A DNA stretch of 51,296 nt from Bacteroidales bacterium (GTDB lineage: Bacteria; Bacteroidota; Bacteroidia; Bacteroidales; GCA-2748055). Shown piece after piece: positions 1 through 7,852 of this stretch. Within the stretch, counting starts at the first letter, position 1; each line of letters starts with the position of its first letter. Under the pieces are notes generated by a model that had not been told where the DNA came from, did not search any database, and saw only the letters and a program-made list of their open reading frames with translations. The translations under genes and the position numbers were made by a program. Location: positions 1 through 51,296 of the forward strand of contig JARGFM010000024.1 in NCBI GenBank assembly GCA_029210725.1, written 5' to 3'.

Positions 1-137
1 CTTCCCAAGGAACCGGACCTGCAGAATGCTGCATAACTGAAAATGGAAAAGATAAATGACTGAAATACTAACACATAGCATATGAAGTCAAACCGTAATT
101 GGTTGAAATCATGTGCTTAAAGAATAAGTGCGAAACT

Positions 138-725
138 TTAATAAGTTACATATGCAAGGGCATCTACATCATGGGTCAGAAACAGTTCAAAACTTCTTTC
201 AACCCTCCTTCCCTGGTATCCCATACGCCTCATCAAATTCCACAGCATCTCCACATATTCATTTACCACCGGTCTATGCAGAAAACCATATTGGAACGCA
301 ATGCTATCCTCCCCTTTAAACCTAGCATGCTCATCCCTCCTTTCATGAACGTATTCTTCCCAACGGGTCAGCATAAAAAAGGCCGATGCAAAAATGTCGA
401 TCCCAACGATGATCGTATTTTCCGTCTCGACAATCTCGTCATTCCCATAGATTACAGGAATATCCTTTTCGGTGGTAAAAACATTGCTAGCAAACCCAAT
501 TCTCTCCGGAAGTGCTTCTCTTACCTGGTAGGATAAAGGGGCAGGATAGCTGGAAAAAAAGCTGTCCTTGATCGCCAATTCATTCTCATGGATTTGAACA
601 ACATAATCCCGGACGGCTTCATTGATATGAAGGGAATATGATAACCCCAGATAGCCAGTGAATATAGCATCAATAATGTACTCTCTTTCAGGTACATTGT
701 TATTTGGAATCTGAATATTAATCAT
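138..725 (-). pseudogene. Truncated polysaccharide deacetylase: DUF7033-like N-terminal domain only
   Basis: The 195-residue product matches the N-terminal part of Bacteroidota proteins that carry a DUF7033-type domain followed by a NodB-type polysaccharide deacetylase domain. The start (MINIQIPNNNVPEREYIID) looks like a genuine family N-terminus. The reading frame stops just after FLTHDVDAL (about residues 182-190), which is the first catalytic motif of the NodB domain, where the metal-binding Asp lies. The whole catalytic domain is therefore missing. I translated the remaining 137 bases to the window edge in the other minus-strand frames and saw no continuation of a deacetylase, so a single frameshift does not explain it. 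It lies 35 bases downstream of the beta-helix gene and is the last recognisable gene of the EPS cluster here. It is probably a decayed gene. A stand-alone DUF7033 protein is less likely because the cut falls inside a catalytic motif. Confidence 0.55.
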
Positions 726-760
726 GAAACGGTTCCAGGAATTATTTCCCCTTTCCCCAG

Positions 761-2746
761 CTATTGAACTATAAAACGGAGAGGCTTATTAAAGGTTTTT
801 TGTACCCGTTGATTTACAAACCAGAGAACATATACACCGGGCGACAAAAAGGCCTGAAAAGTCATCAATTTGGTCTTTTCTCCCTCATTAATGGTATTAC
901 TGCTATCGTGGATTCTTCCGTCCATTCCCATGACATTGATATTGCTTGATTCTTCCAAAGCTTTTTCTAATTCAAGTGTAAATTCTCCAGAATTTGGATT
1001 CGGATAAATCTCGAAATCATTATACGTTGTGTCAGGTGGGTCAGGCGGATCAGAAGCATTAATGGAAATCTCTATCACATTTGAAAATGTTGACATCCCA
1101 CTCCTGTCAACTGCCTCTGACCTGAGGCTATGATCGCCTGTAACATCGCTATCCCAGACAAATTTCCATACAGATTGAGAAATCATCTCACCATTGCCCA
1201 AAAATAACTCTCCATCAAGATAAAAGCTCACAGAATTCACAAAACCACTTTCATCGGCTGTTTCAGCCTGCATTACTATCTGGTCACCTTCCTCATACTC
1301 ACTTCCATTCACCGGTGCAATGAGGCTGATTGACACTGATCCAAGCTCATGAGCACCGAGATCACGTGCAGAACCACTGTAGAGTAGACCCACATCAATG
1401 CCACGGTCAATTAAGTCTGAGCCCGTCACAGGTCTCATAAAAGTAATATCGGGCAACGAACCATTTGGTTTTCTGGGTCTCAAAAGCTGATCCATATCAA
1501 GACTCTCAAAATCCCCCTCTGTTACATTGTAATCGGGATTATCTGCGGATCGATGATAGGGCCCCTGGATCCATGTATTATGATCCTGGGTGATATATAA
1601 GGGATATTCGTAATTACAAGCACTAAACGCACACTGGTAATCGCTACGTTGAGCGAATATAATATTATTCCTATACACATCATGAGCAGGATCAACTCCA
1701 CAATCGAAATAATTGGGGCCTGCTCCAAATCCCTGACCGTCCCCATAGGAACTATTATTGAAATAATACATCCTGGGGCCATAATCTTCACTATAAAGAT
1801 TCAGCTCTGCAAAACCCGTCGCCCTGTTGCGAGCAGAGATGCAGTTCCTCGTCCATCTCTTACCATCGGTTAATACCCGGCTATAGGAGAATTTAAAACC
1901 CGTACCATCTCCAGAATATTCCCCGTAATTCCCATTATTAAAGGTCCAGCAACTATCTATCTGAATTTGTTTGGTGCTCCCGATATCATATCCGTCATCT
2001 GACACATTCCATACCCTGCAACCTCTGAGAACTGTCAGGTAGGTAGTATCATTCTCATCACCCCTGCTGGATGCCATTATGCCATCTCCATCACCACCAG
2101 GCCAGGAAACATCCAGACTATCACAGCAATTATATACATCGCAATTTATGAAATATACCGTATCGTATTCCCTCGCCCACATGCCGGCCCCGCCAACATT
2201 GTGTACGGTCATTTGTTCAAAATGAACCGTACCCAGTCGTCCTCCGCTCACCCCCACGCAGTTATGGGATGGATCCAACATTCTGACATTCCTAACCGTA
2301 AGGCCCTTAAATTTAATATAGGTGGCATTGGCTATTCCAATTCCATTGTTCCCGGTCCCTGGCTCGCTAGCATAGGTACAATCCAGTATGGGATAATTGC
2401 CTTCTGCAAAGTCGGGAGGATAGGCGAAAAAACAAATGGGATTCTCTGGCGTTCCATTATTCCCATATCCCAGATCCGGATCAATTCGTGTAACAGCATA
2501 TCCCACAGAGGATTTGGTTGGAGGGTACCATGTACCGCCTCTGAAATATACCGTATCCCCGGCCCTTGCTATATTAAAGGCTCTTTGCCAGGTTGCCCAG
2601 GGCCTGGCTATATCTGTCCCGAGATTAAGATCACTTGCATAGGAACCATAAACATCATCATAAGCCGGATCCTGCACGTAAAAAACATCCTGTCCTGACA
2701 AATAAACGCTTAGGGAAATACAATATATGATAAAGACGTGTTTCAT
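761..2746 (-). CDS. Secreted right-handed beta-helix protein with Ig-like domain and T9SS sorting domain
   Basis: This is a 661-residue secreted protein. It begins with a signal peptide (MKHVFIIYCISLSVYLSGQ). Residues of about 20-465 have the look of a right-handed parallel beta-helix: an entry motif with PWATWQRAFNIARAGDTVYF, then repeated short strands with Asn/Cys turns, as in polysaccharide lyases, epimerases and pectinases. About residues 470-565 resemble an Ig-like domain (LIAPVNGSEYEEGDQI). The C-terminus (FEIYPNPNSGEFTLEL to the end) is a type A sorting domain, which predicts export through the type IX system and surface attachment. The gene follows the initiating sugar transferase by 26 bases and is co-oriented with the EPS cluster. 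A role in cleaving, epimerising or binding the EPS is an inference from this context. No catalytic residues can be assigned by eye. Confidence 0.8.
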   Translation of the reverse strand: MKHVFIIYCISLSVYLSGQDVFYVQDPAYDDVYGSYASDLNLGTDIARPWATWQRAFNIARAGDTVYFRGGTWYPPTKSSVGYAVTRIDPDLGYGNNGTPENPICFFAYPPDFAEGNYPILDCTYASEPGTGNNGIGIANATYIKFKGLTVRNVRMLDPSHNCVGVSGGRLGTVHFEQMTVHNVGGAGMWAREYDTVYFINCDVYNCCDSLDVSWPGGDGDGIMASSRGDENDTTYLTVLRGCRVWNVSDDGYDIGSTKQIQIDSCWTFNNGNYGEYSGDGTGFKFSYSRVLTDGKRWTRNCISARNRATGFAELNLYSEDYGPRMYYFNNSSYGDGQGFGAGPNYFDCGVDPAHDVYRNNIIFAQRSDYQCAFSACNYEYPLYITQDHNTWIQGPYHRSADNPDYNVTEGDFESLDMDQLLRPRKPNGSLPDITFMRPVTGSDLIDRGIDVGLLYSGSARDLGAHELGSVSISLIAPVNGSEYEEGDQIVMQAETADESGFVNSVSFYLDGELFLGNGEMISQSVWKFVWDSDVTGDHSLRSEAVDRSGMSTFSNVIEISINASDPPDPPDTTYNDFEIYPNPNSGEFTLELEKALEESSNINVMGMDGRIHDSSNTINEGEKTKLMTFQAFLSPGVYVLWFVNQRVQKTFNKPLRFIVQ

Positions 2747-2772
2747 ATTGACTCTAAAGATAATCCTTTACT

Positions 2773-3351
2773 CTAACACCTTCTGAAAATGGTCCTCCAG
2801 ATTATAAGCAGGTCTCCAAAAAAGTTCATACTATGATAGTAATCCAGGTTGATTCTAACTTTATCCGGCCAAATCACCTCTTCATTGTATTTTATCGGAT
2901 CCTCCACTTTTGAAAGCAGTTCCTCCTCATTCGCATACTTCAAAGATGCCGGCCCTGTTATTCCAGGTCTTAGTTCCAGGATTAATAACTCTTCCCCGGA
3001 GAGCATTTTTGCATACCAGGGCATATCAGGTCTGGGCCCGACAAGGCTCATATCACCTTTGAGAACATTCCACAATTCAGGTAGTTCATCAAGCTTAAAT
3101 TTTCTAAGTATTCCACCCAATTTAGTTATCCTGCTTTCTCCTTTAATTGAAACTGTACTTCCTCTATGTTCAAGAAACATCGAACGGAATTTAACCAAGG
3201 TAAATTCCTTCCCCCATCTGCCAGCTCTCTGCTGGCGGAAGAAGACAGGGCCTGGCATCCTGATCTTAATCAGGACAGCAATCACTGCAAATAAAGGTGA
3301 AAGTATCAATAAACCCGATATGGAAACCACGATATCAAACAACCTTTTCAA
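2773..3351 (-). CDS. Short bacterial sugar transferase (phosphoglycosyl transferase) initiating EPS repeat-unit synthesis
   Basis: The 192-residue product belongs to the bacterial sugar transferase family (WcaJ/PglC core). It transfers a sugar-1-phosphate from a nucleotide sugar to undecaprenyl phosphate at the inner membrane, starting the repeat unit. The family signatures are visible in order: KRLFDIVVS followed by one hydrophobic re-entrant helix (about residues 2-30), PGPVFFRQQRAG, VKFRSM, KLDELPELWNVLKGDMSLVGPRP and RPGITGP. The length matches the monotopic PglC-like class rather than the long five-helix WcaJ type. Nothing indicates the sugar specificity. It sits near the 3' end of the operon, after a GNAT gene, an arrangement that resembles PglC/PglD-like acetylated-sugar modules, although the GNAT here is not a hexapeptide-repeat enzyme. 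Confidence 0.9.
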   Translation of the reverse strand: MKRLFDIVVSISGLLILSPLFAVIAVLIKIRMPGPVFFRQQRAGRWGKEFTLVKFRSMFLEHRGSTVSIKGESRITKLGGILRKFKLDELPELWNVLKGDMSLVGPRPDMPWYAKMLSGEELLILELRPGITGPASLKYANEEELLSKVEDPIKYNEEVIWPDKVRINLDYYHSMNFFGDLLIIWRTIFRRC

Positions 3352-3370
3352 GACTTAATCTTATTAATCA

Positions 3371-3961
3371 CTAATTCTTAACGAATTCAACCAATAAAAA
3401 GTTGTTCTGGAGATGCTTTAAAATTATTATATGCTGGTTTTTTGAATGAGCCTGTATTACCAACGCATTATCCCGTGAAATGGTGGACATACAGCGGAAT
3501 CCCATTCTCCATGCAGTCTCATACATGATCTGATTCATGGCCACCCCAATCCCCTTTCCCCTATACTCCTTGTCAATCAGGCGGCCGACAAAACACTTCT
3601 TATTTATGAAAAAGCGTAGAAAAAAATAACCGATGAGAAAATCCTCATCAAACACCCCCATCATCACAAAGGATTTCTTCCTGAATTGTTTGCCTATTGC
3701 ATCCATATCAAAAGCATGCGGATTAAAATATTCCAGGTCGGCATGCGTTTGTTTCTTCACCAGTTCATATAACGATCTGGCATCTGGCAGGTTTAATCTC
3801 CTGAAAAAATAAGGCGATAGCAAGGCTTCTCCAATAACTTCCGCTACTTTCTGATCCATGCGCCCTTTGAAAATAAGGGTAAAAAACACATTATTTCCCC
3901 ATTCAATTAAGTTCCACAAAAAGCCTAGATGATGCTTAATATAAATCAGGATTTTCTCCAT
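3371..3961 (-). CDS. GNAT-family N-acetyltransferase
   Basis: The 196-residue product has the GNAT fold signature. The segment VGRLIDKEYRGKGIGVAMNQ (about residues 126-145) is the acetyl-CoA pyrophosphate-binding loop (R-G-K-G-I-G), preceded by beta strands (SFVMMGVFDEDFLIGYFFL). It would transfer an acyl group from acyl-CoA to an amine, presumably of a sugar or amino acid in the EPS pathway; the substrate cannot be read from the sequence. The gene starts 2 bases after the stop of the ATP-grasp gene upstream (3964-4959), so the two are almost certainly co-transcribed. The N-terminal 60 residues (ILIYIKHHLGFLWNLIEW) are partly hydrophobic, which may indicate membrane association. Confidence 0.75.
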   Translation of the reverse strand: MEKILIYIKHHLGFLWNLIEWGNNVFFTLIFKGRMDQKVAEVIGEALLSPYFFRRLNLPDARSLYELVKKQTHADLEYFNPHAFDMDAIGKQFRKKSFVMMGVFDEDFLIGYFFLRFFINKKCFVGRLIDKEYRGKGIGVAMNQIMYETAWRMGFRCMSTISRDNALVIQAHSKNQHIIILKHLQNNFLLVEFVKN

Positions 3962-3963
3962 AC

Positions 3964-4959
3964 TTAAACCCTGCTTAACTCATTTTTCAGGCCCTGTTTC
4001 ACCGGTAGCTGCCAAAGTAATTTACACCAATTATGATTGCCTTCGATCAATTGGGGTCCCCCTTTCGTTATAGCGATATCCCATCCTACCGATTTATTTT
4101 CTGAAGAGAACAAGGCAGCATCTTCAGCCAGTTTCATCACCTCACTCCAGAAGGGAATTTGGAATCCTTCAATCGCTATTCCGGTGACCGGGTGAATTGC
4201 CGTGTCATCTTTGGTAATATCACTATAGACACCGGGGCCACATACAATTCCTGAGCTTAGATCGACAGGGGCAGCCAGGTTGCCTGCTCCCATATTGTCA
4301 ACCGTTGAATTTACAGAAATCCGGAGCCGGGCTCCCAGAAAACTGACACTCCCGTCATGTACCTGAGTGAAGATCCTTACGGTATTCAGGCCGGAAGGAG
4401 ATAACTTCATTATAGAAGGGTGTTGTACCACATACTCTTCAAGCAGATCATAATCCTTCTTGGACATATAGTTAATTAGGGAGTCAGCAGTATACCCGGA
4501 AACGGAAATAACTTCCACTTCCGCACCAACCTGTCCGCGTGAATTCTTTAATACCAGACGTGCAGCAGGATCACTGAAAACTGTCTCCATGGCTTTAACA
4601 TTTTCCTTCAACTCCTTCAGGCTATAATACCTACGATTAACAAATTTCCCGAAATGATCCAAAAACTGTATCTTATTTTCGAGTAATTCTCTGCTCTTTT
4701 TAGGATTCATTGCAAGCTGGTACTCATACAGATATCCTGTTCCCGCCCATGTTTTCCGGTCAGACTTTTCCAGTTCAAAAAATCGAAAATAGAAATAATC
4801 CAGTATAGATATGTTATATCTGAAAACTGCACAAACTGCATCCGCGAAAACTCTGCATCCTGGTTTTGCAGTCTTATCAGTAGCATAACGAACAAACTTC
4901 CAGAGCTTTTTATAATCCGTCTGCTTAAAATAATATAACAGATATATGACCCTTCTCAT
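3964..4959 (-). CDS. Sugar-transfer-associated ATP-grasp protein (PF14397-like), copy A
   Basis: This 331-residue protein resembles the 'sugar-transfer associated ATP-grasp' family found in Bacteroidota capsule and EPS operons. Recognisable elements are LVLKNSRGQVGAEVEV (ATP-binding beta strand and glycine loop, about residues 138-153), YVVQHPSIMKLSP, LNTVRIFTQ, a mid-domain NMGAGNLAAPVD, and the C-terminal catalytic pattern GWDIAITKGGPQLIEGNHNW, whose Asp, Glu and Asn are the expected Mg-ATP ligands. ATP-grasp enzymes activate a carboxylate as an acyl phosphate and join it to an amine or thiol. The acceptor here is unknown. The gene lies 3 bases after its homologue (4963-6066), with which it shares the same domain plan, so the pair could form a heterodimer or act in sequence. 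Confidence 0.82.
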   Translation of the reverse strand: MRRVIYLLYYFKQTDYKKLWKFVRYATDKTAKPGCRVFADAVCAVFRYNISILDYFYFRFFELEKSDRKTWAGTGYLYEYQLAMNPKKSRELLENKIQFLDHFGKFVNRRYYSLKELKENVKAMETVFSDPAARLVLKNSRGQVGAEVEVISVSGYTADSLINYMSKKDYDLLEEYVVQHPSIMKLSPSGLNTVRIFTQVHDGSVSFLGARLRISVNSTVDNMGAGNLAAPVDLSSGIVCGPGVYSDITKDDTAIHPVTGIAIEGFQIPFWSEVMKLAEDAALFSSENKSVGWDIAITKGGPQLIEGNHNWCKLLWQLPVKQGLKNELSRV

Positions 4960-4962
4960 CTA

Positions 4963-6066
4963 TTAATAGTATTCCACATTTCTATAACAATTATCTAGTT
5001 CATCAATTTCTTTCTGATCCGGCCAGAAAGGTCCAAATACCGATTCGACTTCAACAAGAGCAGGACTGAATGCATTCCATTCTAAGAGCTTAGGTTCACC
5101 TGTCTCTGTAACACATACATCCCATCCAATAATCCTGAGATAAGGGCATTGAAGATGTGCAAACTTACATTTTTCCAGGATCTTATCAAATACGGGAATC
5201 TTCAAATCCCTATAGGCAAATCCTGTGTTTTTGTGCCTACCATCATCGGGAAGTAACAACTTACCAACGTATGCAACTTCAGAAGGTACCCCCTCAGGAC
5301 TGAAGTAAACAAATTGTCCACCAGATGTAAGATTGTCAACCTTTGAACCATCGCTACCAAACCTCAATGCTACGAACTTTACACTGACATTGCCCTCATG
5401 CCCTAAAAATGTCGTTACCCTAAAGGTATTTACACTATCCGGGTAAAGTTCATTAAGTGCCTTATATTGCTTAATAATTGGTTGAATTACATAATTCCGA
5501 TCCTTTCTTAACAGCTCAGCACTGAATTCGTTGGAATGAACAAACTGAATCTGTTTTCCTCCCCTACCGGCTTCTTGTTTGATTACTATGAGCCCATTAT
5601 ATTCAGACATGATACTTTTGACCTCTTCGGTACCCAATTTCTGCATATCCGGACCGAAAAACATACCTGATACGTAAGTAACTAGCGGGATAACTGCAAA
5701 ATCTTCAAAAAGCCTGTGATCCATAGTTTTCACATCGCTAAGTCTTCTGTAAATAGCGGGATTCGCTTTGGGTAAAAGGATATAACGATAATAATCAAAT
5801 GGTAACCAACCTTCAACAAATTTGCCCCTGATTTCCGTGTAGAAGGCCAGATAGGGCCAGTAAGCTGAACTGCCAAATCGCTGCTTGGCGTAACTTTTAA
5901 TCTGCTTCTTGATCTCCCGGTTAACAACTCGAAATCCTTTAATTCGAATAAGCTGCCTACGATTAACTCGTGCTATATATCTGGAGCGAACTAATAGCAG
6001 CCTAATGGTAAAAACTTGCCATTTACGCTTAAGTTTGAACAATCTGTTCTCTATTCTCACTTTCAT
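4963..6066 (-). CDS. Sugar-transfer-associated ATP-grasp protein (PF14397-like), copy B
   Basis: The 367-residue product shares its plan with the neighbouring ATP-grasp gene: a basic N-terminus, GLIVIKQEAGRGGKQIQFV (nucleotide-binding strand and Gly-rich loop, about residues 154-172), NYVIQPIIKQY, SVNTFRVTTF, the DNLTSGGQFVYF loop, and the terminal IIGWDVCVTETGEPKLLEWNAF with the expected Asp, Glu and Asn metal ligands. An acyl-phosphate ligase activity on a sugar or amino-acid carboxylate is inferred from the fold. Its start codon lies 38 bases inside the 3' end of the frameshifted QueC-like gene, so translation of the two was probably coupled. It is distantly related in sequence to the copy downstream, so they are old paralogues and not a recent duplication. 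Confidence 0.8.
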   Translation of the reverse strand: MKVRIENRLFKLKRKWQVFTIRLLLVRSRYIARVNRRQLIRIKGFRVVNREIKKQIKSYAKQRFGSSAYWPYLAFYTEIRGKFVEGWLPFDYYRYILLPKANPAIYRRLSDVKTMDHRLFEDFAVIPLVTYVSGMFFGPDMQKLGTEEVKSIMSEYNGLIVIKQEAGRGGKQIQFVHSNEFSAELLRKDRNYVIQPIIKQYKALNELYPDSVNTFRVTTFLGHEGNVSVKFVALRFGSDGSKVDNLTSGGQFVYFSPEGVPSEVAYVGKLLLPDDGRHKNTGFAYRDLKIPVFDKILEKCKFAHLQCPYLRIIGWDVCVTETGEPKLLEWNAFSPALVEVESVFGPFWPDQKEIDELDNCYRNVEYY

Positions 6067-6909
6067 GACTTATCCTGATAGAGTTTATATGATCTATTTG
6101 GAAGCTATCTCCAATTCCGGTCAATATACGCCAATTCCGGTTATAATACCCCTTTAGTTTCTTATCCAATTTCCTGCCAAAGGAATTTGCTTTCAAAAGC
6201 TTGTATAATATTCTGCCTCGCAAAGGGATCCGGTAACCCATACCCTTCTGCATAACCTGAGTACATGGTGTGCAAATCCCACAGGGTTCTCCCTTTAATG
6301 GATGGACACAAAACCAGGTTTTGGAAACAATATCACTAAATCCAAGCTTATTGTAGGATTCCAGGGTTTCCAATTTTGTCATATTATTGAGTGGTAAAGG
6401 AAACCGAAAATAACCATATAAATCCTGCAAAAACTTTTCTGACTTATCCCTGTTTAGTTCCCGATAGGCAATATAAGTTCCTCCTTGAACGGGCACCGAT
6501 ACTTCTGCAAACTCACTGTATTTTAAGAAAAGATATCCTAGTTTTCCCACCGGATTATGCTCGATTCCGATCTCAAGACTAAGATTGTATTGTTTAGCGT
6601 ATCTTGACAACAACTCGTACTGGCGGCCAATTGGAATTTCTTCACATATTTTTTTATACGCAAAGCTAATATCTTCGTCTGCATAATTTCCTCCTGGTTA
6701 AAAACTATTATAGGAAGAAAACGGCACTTTGTTGATTCCCGTTCCTCAAGATGTTCTCTTATGGCCTTAATTGCCTGCAGCTCATTGGGAACAGATTTCT
6801 TTCTGGCCTTCATATAGTAGGGCTGTATTTCTACCTCCAGAAGTGACAACTCACAAATCCTATATGTTGAATCGAATCCTCCGGTCCAGAGTATATCAAC
6901 TCTATGCAT
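6029..6909 (-). pseudogene. QueC-like PP-loop ATPase, frameshifted copy 1
   Basis: Two overlapping reading frames (6538-6909 and 6029-6613) together make one QueC-like protein homologous to the intact gene next door (7017-7802). The first frame gives the PP-loop WTGGFDSTYR and runs to FNQEEI. It then leaves homology, while the frame beginning at about 6682 continues with ADEDISFAYKKICEE and the Cys motif FCVHPLKGEPCGICTPC. Compared with the intact copy, one base is missing near position 6683, where the paralogue has two ATT codons after GAGGAA. There is no obvious slippery heptamer at the site. The C-terminus runs past the paralogue's stop (after NRNWR) through a short internal duplication of ACCGGAATTGG. 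This is either a recent pseudogene or a base-calling error. If it is real, the second fragment still holds the Cys cluster but not the PP-loop. Confidence 0.75.
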
Positions 6910-7016
6910 GATATAAAGAATGATTATAAAAAAATGAAAATGAAACCAAAAGTCGCAACTGCTAATACCTATGCTCAGATTTCATTATATAAGTAATTCA
7001 TAATGATTCATTTACT

Positions 7017-7802
7017 CTATCTCCAATACCTGTTATAATACTTTTTAAGTTTCTTATCCATTTTTCTTCCTAAGGAATTTGCTTTCAACAATCTGTACAA
7101 AAGCCTTCCAGTTTGTGGTATCCGATGAGCTATTCCGGTCTCCATAACCTGGGTACATGGCGTACAAATCCCGCATGGCTTTTTGAAGATCGGATGGGCA
7201 CAAAACCATGTCATAGGGATAAGCTCTTCAAAACCAAGTTTTTTATATGCTTCTATAACCTGAAGTTTGGTCAATTGAAAGAGTGGAAGTGGGAATCGAA
7301 AGTTTCCATATAGATCACACAAAAACTTCTCAGATTTTACTTTGTCCAAGGCTTGATATTTAATGAATCCTCCCCCTTTAATTGGCTTGGAGACTCCCTC
7401 AACAGATCCATATTTCTCAAATAATCCCTCTACTTTACTGTTTGGTTGATGCTCAATACCAAGCTCAATTGAAAGATTTTCTTGTCTGGCATATTGTGAT
7501 AAATACTTATACTGGGTACCGATTTTATTAATCTCACATACCTTCCTGTAGGCACTAGATACCTCTTCATCAATAATAATTTCCTCCTGGTTAAAGATTA
7601 ATAAAGGAAGAAAACGACACTTTGTTGATTCCCGTTCCTCAAGATGTTCTCTTATGGCCTTAATTGCCTGCAGCTCATTGGAAACAGATTTTTTTTTGGC
7701 TATCATATAATGAGCCTGAATTTCCACTTCCAGAAATGATAACTCACAAATCCTATATGATGAATCTAAGCCTCCTGTCCAGAAAATATCTACTCTTTGC
7801 AT
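7017..7802 (-). CDS. QueC-like PP-loop ATPase, intact copy 2
   Basis: The 261-residue protein has the two hallmarks of 7-cyano-7-deazaguanine synthase (QueC): an N-terminal PP-loop (WTGGLDSSYR, residues 8-17) that binds ATP for adenylation of a carboxylate, and a C-terminal zinc-type cluster with Cys201, Cys210, Cys213 and Cys216 (C-x8-C-x2-C-x2-C), the spacing used by QueC. It is a divergent branch seen in Bacteroidota polysaccharide clusters, not a queuosine gene: no queD, queE or folE-type partner is adjacent. QueC turns a carboxylate first into an amide and then a nitrile with ammonia and ATP; a comparable step on a uronic acid or another EPS precursor is my inference. It is a tandem paralogue of the frameshifted copy downstream and of 7853-8608 upstream. 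The conserved C-terminus is basic (LDKKLKKYYNR-like). Confidence 0.82.
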   Translation of the reverse strand: MQRVDIFWTGGLDSSYRICELSFLEVEIQAHYMIAKKKSVSNELQAIKAIREHLEERESTKCRFLPLLIFNQEEIIIDEEVSSAYRKVCEINKIGTQYKYLSQYARQENLSIELGIEHQPNSKVEGLFEKYGSVEGVSKPIKGGGFIKYQALDKVKSEKFLCDLYGNFRFPLPLFQLTKLQVIEAYKKLGFEELIPMTWFCAHPIFKKPCGICTPCTQVMETGIAHRIPQTGRLLYRLLKANSLGRKMDKKLKKYYNRYWR

Positions 7803-7852
7803 CTTGATTTAAGAAAATTATGAAAGATTAAAATAACCGGAAGTCCTTGCAG

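Noticed and set aside
6660-6700. Programmed ribosomal frameshift in QueC-like copy 1
   Set aside because: No slippery heptamer or downstream stem at the site, and the intact paralogue does not need it.
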